Made by a program: the position numbers and the translations under genes. 64,000 nt of DNA, taken from contig NZ_CP088952.1 in assembly GCF_021165955.1 (NCBI RefSeq), positions 1 through 64,000 of the forward strand. The letters are read 5' to 3'. Under the pieces are notes generated by a model. It saw nothing but the letters and a program-made list of their open reading frames with translations, had not been told where the DNA came from and did no database searches. Numbering within the stretch: the first letter of the stretch is position 1; each line of letters opens with the position of its first letter. Of the stretch, positions 8,421-15,313 are shown piece by piece. Source of the DNA: Massilia endophytica (GTDB taxonomy: Bacteria > Pseudomonadota > Gammaproteobacteria > Burkholderiales > Burkholderiaceae_D).

Positions 8421-8795
8421 TTAGGTCGATAAAAAAAAAGGGCTCGTGCAAACACTGACGGCCGCGGCATTGAACAGCGCATGCAGCACGGCGCACAGGC
8501 GCCAGTCGCGCCAGCGCTGGTACACCAGCCCCAGCGCCAGTCCCGGCCCGAACACCAGTGCGGCCGCCTGCCAGCCCGCGCCCAGGTGCAGGACGCTGAA
8601 GGCCGCGGCCGACAGCGCCGGGGCGGCCGCGTAGCTGGCGGCGAAGGCGGGGCGCTGCAGCAGCCATGCCTGCAGGCCGGCGCGCACGATCCACTCCTCC
8701 AGCAGCGGCGCCAGCAGGAGCAGGCGCAGCAGGTCGGCCGGGTGCGGATGCGACAGCGCCGGGCCGCACAGGGCTGGCCAGATCGTCGCGTTCAA
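8421..8795 (-). CDS. mrtJ: MrtJ-like glutamic-type intramembrane protease (CPBP/ABI family), partner of JDVT-CTERM
   Basis: This 124-aa polytopic membrane protein has the CPBP (Rce1-like) motifs: EEWIVR (EExxxR) around residues 33-38, FSVLHL, and HALFN near the C-terminus. Short proteins of this type paired with a JDVT-CTERM target are known as MrtJ. Here the next gene, 16 bases downstream, encodes a JDVT-CTERM-like sorting signal, so the assignment rests on both motif and context. The start is a TTG at 8795 with GGAAAGG upstream. It is the first gene of the six-gene operon. The 3' end contains a run of nine identical bases, where sequencing or polymerase slippage could alter the last residues. 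Confidence 0.8.
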   Translation of the reverse strand: MNATIWPALCGPALSHPHPADLLRLLLLAPLLEEWIVRAGLQAWLLQRPAFAASYAAAPALSAAAFSVLHLGAGWQAAALVFGPGLALGLVYQRWRDWRLCAVLHALFNAAAVSVCTSPFFLST

Positions 8796-8832
8796 GCTGG
8801 GCCTTTCCGGTTTGTCAATGTTGTCGCGGTCT

Positions 8833-8860
8833 ATACCCGCTGGCGCGCGCAGGGTTCAAT
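8833..8860 (-). promoter_or_regulatory. Candidate ECF-type promoter of the mrtJ operon
   Basis: On the minus strand ATTGAACC (8860-8853) is followed after 16 bases by GTAT (8836-8833), about 38 bases before the TTG start of mrtJ. The same motif with the same spacing faces the other way at 8902-8929. GAACC-type -35 elements are typical of ECF sigma factors. Assignment to the adjacent sigma factor is inference. Confidence 0.6.
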
Positions 8861-8901
8861 AGCGGAGTAGAATTTTTTTGTGAGGGATTTTTTCGTGCCG
8901 G

Positions 8902-8929
8902 ATTGAACCTTTTGGCGCCGCGAGCGTAT
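8902..8929 (+). promoter_or_regulatory. Candidate ECF-type autoregulated promoter of the sigma factor operon
   Basis: ATTGAACC (8902-8909), a 16-base spacer and GTAT (8926-8929) lie 26 bases before the sigma factor ATG. The motif matches the divergent copy at 8833-8860 in both elements and spacing, which fits positive autoregulation by the encoded ECF sigma factor. Confidence 0.6.
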
Positions 8930-8955
8930 TCACGGCATCACAGGAGAATGGCTGC

Positions 8956-9534
8956 ATGCTGAACAAATGGGGGATGGACCGGCTGGACGGCGGGGACGGC
9001 GAAGCGCGCCTGGTCGAGCGTATCGGCCTGGGCGACCGGCAGGCCTTCCAGGCCCTCTATCGCGCCTACTTCCCCCGGCTGGCCCGTTTTCTCGGCCGGA
9101 TGACCCGCAATGCGCCCTTGATCGAGGAGGTCGTGAACGACACCATGATGGTGGTATGGCAGAAGGCCGGCACCTACGACGGCAGCAGCAAGGTCTCCAC
9201 CTGGATCTTCGGTATCGCCTACCGCCAGGCACTGAAGGGGCTGCGCGGCCTGGACGAGCCGGTGGAGTTCTCCTTCGAACTGGCGGGCGCGCCGGACCTG
9301 GAACCGGAGCAGGCGGCGGAAGACGCGCAGCTGCGGCAGGGTGTCAGCGAGGCGCTGGACGCGCTGCCGCTGGAGCAGCGCATGGTCGTCAGCCTGACCT
9401 ATTATCACGACATGGCCTACCAGGAGATCGCCGAGACCATGGGCTGCCCGGTCAACACCGTCAAAACCCGCATGTTCCATGCGCGCCAGCGCCTGAAAGC
9501 CATGCTGTTACCGCACACGGAAGAAACGCAATGA
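8956..9534 (+). CDS. ECF RNA polymerase sigma factor
   Basis: This 192-aa sigma-70 family protein has region 2 (about residues 30-95, with the NDTMMVVWQKAGTYDG and STWIFGIAYRQAL blocks) and region 4 (about 125-180, LPLEQRMVVSLTYYHDMAYQEIAE then the helix-turn-helix VNTVKTRMFHARQRLK). The start at 8956 follows GGAGA. Its stop overlaps the anti-sigma start as ATGA. It should direct RNA polymerase to a small regulon. The matching divergent motifs in its upstream region make itself and the mrtJ operon the likeliest targets. Confidence 0.93.
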   Translation: MLNKWGMDRLDGGDGEARLVERIGLGDRQAFQALYRAYFPRLARFLGRMTRNAPLIEEVVNDTMMVVWQKAGTYDGSSKVSTWIFGIAYRQALKGLRGLDEPVEFSFELAGAPDLEPEQAAEDAQLRQGVSEALDALPLEQRMVVSLTYYHDMAYQEIAETMGCPVNTVKTRMFHARQRLKAMLLPHTEETQ

Positions 9535-10184
9535 ATACGCAGAAATCCAGCAGGGAAGAGGCGCACCTCGCAGTGCAGGCGCTGCTGCCCTGGCATGTGG
9601 CAGGCACCCTCTCCGCAGCCGAACAGGCCCAGGTGCGCAGGCACCTGGAGGAATGCGCCGTCTGCCAGGAGGACGCAGCCTTGCAGCGCCTGATGATGGC
9701 CGCCGAACCCGGGCCGCCCCCGGGCCTGGACATGGACCGCGCCATGGAGCGGATGATGGCGCGCGTGGATGCGGCGCCAGCACCTGTGCCGCAGCGCAGC
9801 GCGGCGCCGTCCCTTATCCAGCGCCTGCGCGGCCTGCTGGGCGAAGGCGCATGGCGCAATTGGGCGCTGGCTGCGCAGTTTGCCGTCATCGCCATCCTGG
9901 GCCTGGGCCTGATGCGGCCCGCAAGCGAAAGCTCCTACCGCGCACTGGGCAGCGGCGCAGTGGCGGCGCCGCAGCTGATCGTCATATTCAAGCCCGATGC
10001 CCGCCTGGCGGACGTGCAGCAGCTGCTGCAGGATGCGGGGGCCCGCATCGTAGACGGACCCACCGTCACCGGCGCCTACCTGGTGGATGTGGACGAGAAG
10101 CGCGCCGCGCCGCTGCTGGCTTCCCTGCGCGCGGACCCCGCCGTGACGCTGGCCGAACCCCTCGGCGCAGGAGCGCGGCCATGA
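9531..10184 (+). CDS. Zinc-finger anti-sigma factor with periplasmic protease-prodomain-like domain
   Basis: This 217-aa protein starts at the ATG overlapping the sigma factor stop. The cytoplasmic N-terminus has the ZAS motif HxxxCxxC (His38, Cys42, Cys45) that binds the cognate sigma factor. One membrane helix lies at about 109-127. The periplasmic part (about 140-210, beginning QLIVIFKPDARLADVQQLL) resembles the N-terminal prodomain/inhibitor fold of subtilases (fervidolysin type). That is notable because the next, also ATGA-coupled, gene is a subtilase. Release of the sigma factor by interaction with, or cleavage by, the protease is plausible but unproven. Confidence 0.88.
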   Translation: MNTQKSSREEAHLAVQALLPWHVAGTLSAAEQAQVRRHLEECAVCQEDAALQRLMMAAEPGPPPGLDMDRAMERMMARVDAAPAPVPQRSAAPSLIQRLRGLLGEGAWRNWALAAQFAVIAILGLGLMRPASESSYRALGSGAVAAPQLIVIFKPDARLADVQQLLQDAGARIVDGPTVTGAYLVDVDEKRAAPLLASLRADPAVTLAEPLGAGARP

Positions 10185-11425
10185 TCAGCCGCCTGCTCGG
10201 GGTGCTGGGCCTCGCGCTGGCGGTGAACGTCCATGCTGCCGGGCAGGCCGAAGCGCCAACCACGCCCGCGCGCGCGGAAGCCCCTGAGACGCGCGAAATC
10301 CTCGTCATGCTGCGCCTGCCCGCTCCCCACTTCCGTGCGGACGGCTACCAGGGCGGCAACTATCGCGAGGACGCCGGCCGGGCGGCCCGCCGCCGTATGG
10401 CCGAAGCACTGGCGCGCGAGCACGGGCTGGAAGTGCTGGAAGACTGGGCGATGCCCGCGCTGAATATCGACTGCTACCGCATGCAGCTCCCCAGCGGAAA
10501 AGCGGCCGGTCCCGTGCTCCAGGCCCTGGCAGCAGATTCCCGCGTGCAGTGGGCGCAGACGGTGGAGAACTACTCCGCGCAAGGCACAGCCGACCCGCTG
10601 TATCCCGTTCAGCCAGCGGCGGTGCCCTGGCAGCTGGCCGACGTGCGCAAGGTCGCCACGGGCCGCAAGGTGCTGGTGGCGGTGGTGGACAGCGGCGTGG
10701 AGGCCGATCATCCCGACCTGGCGGGGCAGGTGGACCTCAAGGAGAATTTCGTGGCCGGCCAGGGCTATGTGGCGGAGATGCACGGCACCGCCGTGGCGGG
10801 CGTGATCGCTGCGCGCGCTGGCAACGGCGTGGGCATCGAAGGCGTGGCGCCGGATGCGCGGCTGATGGCCTTGCGCGCCTGCTGGCAAATGCCGGACGGC
10901 GCAACCCGGTGCAACAGCTTCACCCTGGCCAAGGCCCTGAACTTCGCCCTGCTGCACGGCGCCCAGGTGATCAACCTGAGCCTCTCCGGCCCGGACGACC
11001 GCCTGCTCCAGCAGCTGATCGACCTGGCGCGCACACGCGGGGTGCGCGTCGTGGGCGCCATCGACAGCGCACGGCCCGGCGGCGGTTTTCCCGCTTCCCA
11101 TCCCGGGGTGTTCGCAGTGGCGGCCGAAGGCGCTGGCCGGCCCGCCGGCCGCTTTCTCGCGGCGCCCGGCCGCGATGTGCCCACCACCATGACGGGCGCG
11201 CGCTGGGGGCTCGTCTCCGGTTCCTCCTACGCGGCGGCACATATCTCCGGGCTGATGGCCGTGCTGAGCGAGCTGAAACCGCAGATGCCGCTGGTCCAGC
11301 TGCGCGACAGCCTCGTGGCGAACGCCACCAGCATCGACCTGTGCGCGACCATGACGCGCGTGAGCGGCAAATGCACCTGCGCCTGCGCCAGCAGCGCAGC
11401 CGCCCACTATGCCCGTTCGCCCTGA
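10181..11425 (+). CDS. Secreted S8 family serine peptidase (subtilase)
   Basis: This 414-aa protein starts at 10181 (GGAG upstream) and has a signal peptide (about 1-20). A prodomain-like region spans about 38-130. The catalytic domain has a complete triad: Asp170 in VAVVDSG, His201 in MHGTAVAGV and Ser349 in SGSSYAAAHISG. The C-terminus carries several cysteines, including CTCAC. It is the third gene of the sigma factor operon, so its expression probably answers an envelope signal. Substrates are unknown; the anti-sigma periplasmic domain or proteins of the divergent operon are candidates. Confidence 0.92.
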   Translation: MISRLLGVLGLALAVNVHAAGQAEAPTTPARAEAPETREILVMLRLPAPHFRADGYQGGNYREDAGRAARRRMAEALAREHGLEVLEDWAMPALNIDCYRMQLPSGKAAGPVLQALAADSRVQWAQTVENYSAQGTADPLYPVQPAAVPWQLADVRKVATGRKVLVAVVDSGVEADHPDLAGQVDLKENFVAGQGYVAEMHGTAVAGVIAARAGNGVGIEGVAPDARLMALRACWQMPDGATRCNSFTLAKALNFALLHGAQVINLSLSGPDDRLLQQLIDLARTRGVRVVGAIDSARPGGGFPASHPGVFAVAAEGAGRPAGRFLAAPGRDVPTTMTGARWGLVSGSSYAAAHISGLMAVLSELKPQMPLVQLRDSLVANATSIDLCATMTRVSGKCTCACASSAAAHYARSP

Positions 11426-11445
11426 CATGCGGCGCGGGAGCTCCA

Positions 11446-12138
11446 TTGCGTAGGTTGCCGGCGGCCCTGTTCGCCGCTCACCTGCTTTGTATCCCGGCCG
11501 CCCATGCCCAGTTGAGCGGCAGCGCAGGCATTCTCTCGAATTATCTTTATCGCGGCGTGAGCCTGAGCGGAGACAAGGCCGTGCCGCGCCTCAGCCTGAA
11601 CTACGACGGCGCAGCCGGATGGTACGCAGGCGGGCAGGTGATCGGCGGCCAGATGGGCGGCGTTCCGCACCGCAGCGCCCAGTGGACGGGCTATGCCGGG
11701 TATGCGCGGCGGCTGGACTCGGGCCTGAGTTGGGAAGCAGGCGTGTCGCGCTATGCCTTCCCGCAGGCGCCGTCCTGGCACTTCGATGAAGTCTTTGCGG
11801 GCATCGCGCTTGACGGCCTGGCCGCGCGCCTCAACTACTCCCCCGACTACCTGGGCCTGGGCGTGCGCACGCTCTATGCCGAATGCCAGGGCAGCGCCCA
11901 GCTGATCGAGGGCCTGGGTGGATTCTGGCATCTCGGCTACCTGGGCTCCCTGAACGCTGCGCCCGGCTCTGCCATCGGCCGCTACGATCTGCGGCTTGGC
12001 CTGCAGACGAGCGTCTCGAGCTGGCGCGCCGAGCTCTCCTTCAACGCGATGCGCAAGCGGCGCCTCGGCGCTCCCTACTACGATACCGGTGCGCGCAGCG
12101 GCAAGGACGTTGTCCTGAGCCTTGCCTACAGTTTCTAG
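11446..12138 (+). CDS. TorF-family putative outer-membrane porin
   Basis: This 230-aa exported beta-barrel protein resembles the TorF/TIGR02001 family (QLSGSAGILSNYLYRGVSLS near the mature N-terminus, which is typical; C-terminal Phe in LAYSF). The only good start is a TTG at 11446 with GGGAG 9-13 bases upstream; an ATG at 11427 is out of frame and stops at once. The signal peptide ends AHA. It is the last gene of the ECF operon, 20 bases after the protease. It overlaps the convergent DUF2182 gene by four bases. Its cargo is unknown. Confidence 0.8.
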   Translation: MRRLPAALFAAHLLCIPAAHAQLSGSAGILSNYLYRGVSLSGDKAVPRLSLNYDGAAGWYAGGQVIGGQMGGVPHRSAQWTGYAGYARRLDSGLSWEAGVSRYAFPQAPSWHFDEVFAGIALDGLAARLNYSPDYLGLGVRTLYAECQGSAQLIEGLGGFWHLGYLGSLNAAPGSAIGRYDLRLGLQTSVSSWRAELSFNAMRKRRLGAPYYDTGARSGKDVVLSLAYSF

Positions 12139-12896
12139 AACGCCTGGGACAAGGTGGCCAAGCCCCATCCGAGCAGGACGAGCCCGGCGCCGCGCCCGAT
12201 CCCCACGCCCGCCGGCGCGAGTTTTTCGGCAAGCACGAACAAGGCCAGGCCGGCGATCCAGCTCATGTTCATGACACCGCCGACAAACAGCAGCAGCATC
12301 AGCACCCAGCAACAGCCGAGGCAGTAGAGGCCATGTTGCAGACCCATCAGGAAGGCGCCGCGGGCGCCGCGGCGCCAGTGCGCCAGCACGAATTCCAGGG
12401 GCGAGCGGCAGCCCTGCAGGCAGGCCCTCTTGAGCGGAAGCCATTGGTAGAGGCCGGCTGCCGCCAGGACCAGGCCGGCGAACACCGCGTTCGTTGCCGC
12501 CATCATGGGCGAGAGCAGGGCGAGCTGATGCAGCCCCAGCTGCAGCGCTACCGCCCCGATGCTGAAGAGGGTCCAGACGGCGAGATAGCCCAGGGCGAAA
12601 ATGCTGGGCAGCGAAGTACCGTGGCCGCGCGCGAGCCTGGCATAGAGCAGTATCATCGGCGCGGCGCTGGGCAGCATCATCGCCGCCATCATCACGGCCC
12701 ACATGCACAGCATGAGCAGGATGTAGCCGAAGGTCCACGGACCTGAGGCCATGGGCATCTGCATGCCGTCCATGTCCTGCATCATCCCCGCGCCGCTGAA
12801 CAGGTAGGCCCATGCGGCGGCGACGACGGCCAGCAGCCCGCCGGCCGTCAGCAGGCGGTCGTGCCGCAGCACCTGTTCGGTGAGGGCTGTGCGCAT
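12135..12896 (-). CDS. DUF2182 predicted metal-binding integral membrane protein
   Basis: This 253-aa multi-pass membrane protein has about seven hydrophobic segments. Methionine-rich stretches (MMQDMDGMQM, MAAMMLPSA) and a GLYCLGCCW cysteine block are typical of DUF2182. The ATG at 12896 was chosen because it opens the first hydrophobic segment and leaves a 16-base gap to the DUF1326 gene; the frame continues upstream without family similarity. The Met/Cys content suggests copper or another soft metal, but no function is established. It forms an operon with the DUF1326 gene, a pairing I have seen elsewhere. Confidence 0.85.
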   Translation of the reverse strand: MRTALTEQVLRHDRLLTAGGLLAVVAAAWAYLFSGAGMMQDMDGMQMPMASGPWTFGYILLMLCMWAVMMAAMMLPSAAPMILLYARLARGHGTSLPSIFALGYLAVWTLFSIGAVALQLGLHQLALLSPMMAATNAVFAGLVLAAAGLYQWLPLKRACLQGCRSPLEFVLAHWRRGARGAFLMGLQHGLYCLGCCWVLMLLLFVGGVMNMSWIAGLALFVLAEKLAPAGVGIGRGAGLVLLGWGLATLSQAF

Positions 12897-12912
12897 GCGC
12901 GGTTCCGCGGCC

Positions 12913-13545
12913 CTATCCGGCCACCCCTTGCGGGGTCTGCACGACCTTGGCCAGCGTGCTGTGCGACCCCTTGGTATCGAAGCGGTTGGCACCGGTGCTG
13001 TGAATGTTGGCCGCCGCCACCTCGCCCTCCCGGTGTTCGAAGCCTTCGGGCATGACGACGCGTATGCGGTGCGGTGCGCCCGTCACCGGGTTCCGGATGG
13101 GCTCGACATCGGTTTCCAGCACGCCGGGAATCGTGACGCGTGCCAGCCGGGATTCCATGTCGAAGGCAAATTGCACGGGCGCAAAGACAGGCTCGTGCAT
13201 CGTGGAAACAATCAGGCTGAAGATATGGAACAGCGTCCCTTCGTCCGAGCTCTGGCCGGACATAATGGCCAGCAAGGCATTGCGTTGCGCCGGCGTGGCG
13301 CGCTCGTCGATGATTGCCTGGGCCTGGCCGTTCCCTTCATGTAAAGGACCAGGAAACTGGACCGTGACGAAGAAACACAGCCCGTCGAGGGCCGTATCGT
13401 TGAAATGCCCGCGGGTGATGCGCATGCCGAGCAGGCCCTTGCATTCGCCCTGTGTCGGCCGCGCATTGAAATCACAGGGGCAACCGAAGGCGCAGTTGCA
13501 GTTCTTGATCCACTCGCCTTCCAATCTCCAGTCTGCATTTTCCAT
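12913..13545 (-). CDS. DUF1326 domain protein with CNC-GCPC cysteine motif
   Basis: This 210-aa soluble protein has the DUF1326 signature near the N-terminus: WIKNCNCAFGCPCDF (residues 12-26), with four cysteines that could bind a metal or a cluster. No signal peptide or membrane helix is seen. The start at 13545 follows GGAGGA. The gene precedes and likely partners the DUF2182 membrane protein. Function unknown; metal handling is an inference from the cysteine pattern and its partner. Confidence 0.85.
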   Translation of the reverse strand: MENADWRLEGEWIKNCNCAFGCPCDFNARPTQGECKGLLGMRITRGHFNDTALDGLCFFVTVQFPGPLHEGNGQAQAIIDERATPAQRNALLAIMSGQSSDEGTLFHIFSLIVSTMHEPVFAPVQFAFDMESRLARVTIPGVLETDVEPIRNPVTGAPHRIRVVMPEGFEHREGEVAAANIHSTGANRFDTKGSHSTLAKVVQTPQGVAG

Positions 13546-13727
13546 GTTCGCATCCTCCTCCCGCCGCCCGTGCGGCGCCTGCTATTCACAGTAGGTCGAA
13601 TCCGGAGGATGGCAATGGAAATCGTCAAGAGAACGCAGGCCGCGCGCACGGCAGCGCGCCGGTTGCACGGGCGGCCATTGAGGCTGACAATACGGTTCTT
13701 CCCAACCCTGCTGTACAGGAGGTTTCC

Positions 13728-14324
13728 ATGAAGCTGAACCGTTCCCTGCAGTTGCTGGTGCTTGCCGTCTGCGCGTCCGGTATTCCGGCGCTGGCGGACG
13801 ACAAGAAATCGTCCTCGCCGGACGAGAAAAAGATGATGGAGAAGATGATGCAGGCCGGTACGCCCGGCGCCGCGCATCGCAAGCTGGACCCGCTGGTCGG
13901 CAAGTTCAGCGTCAAATCCAAGATGTGGATGGATCCATCCAAGCCGCCGCACGAAAGCAGCGGCACAGCCGAGCGCGCCTGGATCATGGGCAACCGCTAC
14001 CTGGAAGAGCGCTTCCAGGGCGAGCACGAGGGCCAGCCGTTCACAGGCGTGGGCACCTTCGGCTACGATAACGTGACGAAGAAGTACTTCGGCACCTGGC
14101 TCGACTCCATGAGCACCGGCATGGCCACCATGAAGGGGACGCTGTCCGGCGATACGCTGAAATACACGGGTATGATGTCGGACCCGATGGCCGGGAAGGA
14201 AGTGCCCTATACCATGAACTTCAAGATCGTCAACAACGATACCCAGACCATGGAGATGTGGTGCGCAGGGCCGGACGGCAAGCAGATGAAATCCATGGAA
14301 ATGACCTATACCCGCATCAAATGA
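13728..14324 (+). CDS. Exported DUF1579 protein
   Basis: This 198-aa protein has a signal peptide (about residues 1-22, ending ALA) and a charged Lys/Glu stretch. A DUF1579-type beta-rich domain follows, with the HRKLDPLVGKFSV and GTAERAWIMGNRYLEERFQG blocks. DUF1579 is a lipocalin-like family of unknown function, usually periplasmic. AGGAGG precedes the ATG at 13728. Its stop overlaps the MYG1 gene as ATGA, so the two are cotranscribed. The 182 bases before it separate it from the divergent DUF1326 gene; I see no clear promoter there. Confidence 0.85.
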   Translation: MKLNRSLQLLVLAVCASGIPALADDKKSSSPDEKKMMEKMMQAGTPGAAHRKLDPLVGKFSVKSKMWMDPSKPPHESSGTAERAWIMGNRYLEERFQGEHEGQPFTGVGTFGYDNVTKKYFGTWLDSMSTGMATMKGTLSGDTLKYTGMMSDPMAGKEVPYTMNFKIVNNDTQTMEMWCAGPDGKQMKSMEMTYTRIK

Positions 14325-15271
14325 TCATCGTCACTCACGGCGGCAAGTTCCATGCGGACGACGTATGGGCTGCCGCCGTTCTCACCATTCTTTTCCCGGA
14401 AGCGGAGCTGCTGCGCACGCGCGACCCCGCCCTTGTTGCGGCGGGCGACTTTGCGGTGGACGTGGGCGGCATCTGGGACCCCGCCTCAGGGCGCTTCGAC
14501 CACCACCAGAAGGGCTTCGGCGCCGCGCGCCAGACCGGCGTGCCTTATGCCAGCGCGGGCCTCGTGTGGCGGGAGTACGGGGCGCGCTGCGTCGGCGCGC
14601 TGTCCCTGGCGCACACCGGGCATGAGCTTTCCGAGGAAACGGCGCGCGAGATGGCCTATGCCATCGACGCCGACGTGGTGCAGTACCTGGACCTGGCCGA
14701 TGTGGGCGCAGCCCGCAGCGCGCCCGGCGGGTATGGACTCTCGGTCGTGGTCTCGGGCTTCAATCCTAACTGGATGGACGAGCAGAGGCTGGGCTATGGC
14801 GAAGCGGCGGAGCAGTATCAGCTCGAGCAGTTCCGGCGCGCCATGGCACTGCTCACGGACGTCATGATCAATGCCGTCAAATACCGGGTCGGCGCCATGC
14901 TCGCCATCGAGCAGGTGCGGCAGTCGGAAGTGCTGGAAGGCGGGCGGCTGCTGTTCCTCAGGAACGGCGCCTTGCCCTGGTCCCAGGTGGTGCGCAAGGA
15001 AATGCCCAAGGTCCTCTTCGTTCTCAGCCATGCGATTGCGGAGCAGCGCTACATGCTGCACACCGTTCCCGTCAGCGCCGAAAGCTTCAAGGCGCGGGCC
15101 GACCTGCCGGAAGCGTGGGCCGGGCTGCGCGATGCCGAACTGGCGGCGGTGACAGGCGTGCCGGACGCGAGCTTCTGCCACAACGGCCGCTTCATCGCTG
15201 CGGCCAAATCCTACGAGGGCGCGCGGGCAATGGCCGCGCTGGCGCTGAAGTCTTTGGAAGAGCTCGCCTAG
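14321..15271 (+). CDS. MYG1 family protein (UPF0160, DHH-type metal-dependent hydrolase)
   Basis: This 316-aa protein has the family's N-terminal THGGKFHADD metal-binding block and a DHH motif in FDHHQKGF (about residues 66-73). A C-terminal region ends with the CHNGRF block. Eukaryotic MYG1 is a 3'-5' RNA exonuclease. The bacterial role is unproven, though the same phosphoesterase chemistry is likely. The start overlaps the DUF1579 stop. Length is close to the family norm. Confident in family, less so in role. Confidence 0.92.
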   Translation: MIIVTHGGKFHADDVWAAAVLTILFPEAELLRTRDPALVAAGDFAVDVGGIWDPASGRFDHHQKGFGAARQTGVPYASAGLVWREYGARCVGALSLAHTGHELSEETAREMAYAIDADVVQYLDLADVGAARSAPGGYGLSVVVSGFNPNWMDEQRLGYGEAAEQYQLEQFRRAMALLTDVMINAVKYRVGAMLAIEQVRQSEVLEGGRLLFLRNGALPWSQVVRKEMPKVLFVLSHAIAEQRYMLHTVPVSAESFKARADLPEAWAGLRDAELAAVTGVPDASFCHNGRFIAAAKSYEGARAMAALALKSLEELA

Positions 15272-15313
15272 CCTTGCCCGGCTGGCGCTTGCCGGACGCG
15301 GAGATCCTGAACC

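Noticed and set aside
8439..8460. A stop or frameshift in mrtJ caused by the nine-base homopolymer near its 3' end
   Set aside because: The frame is intact as given and the family motifs lie upstream, so I only flag it as a possible sequencing weak point.
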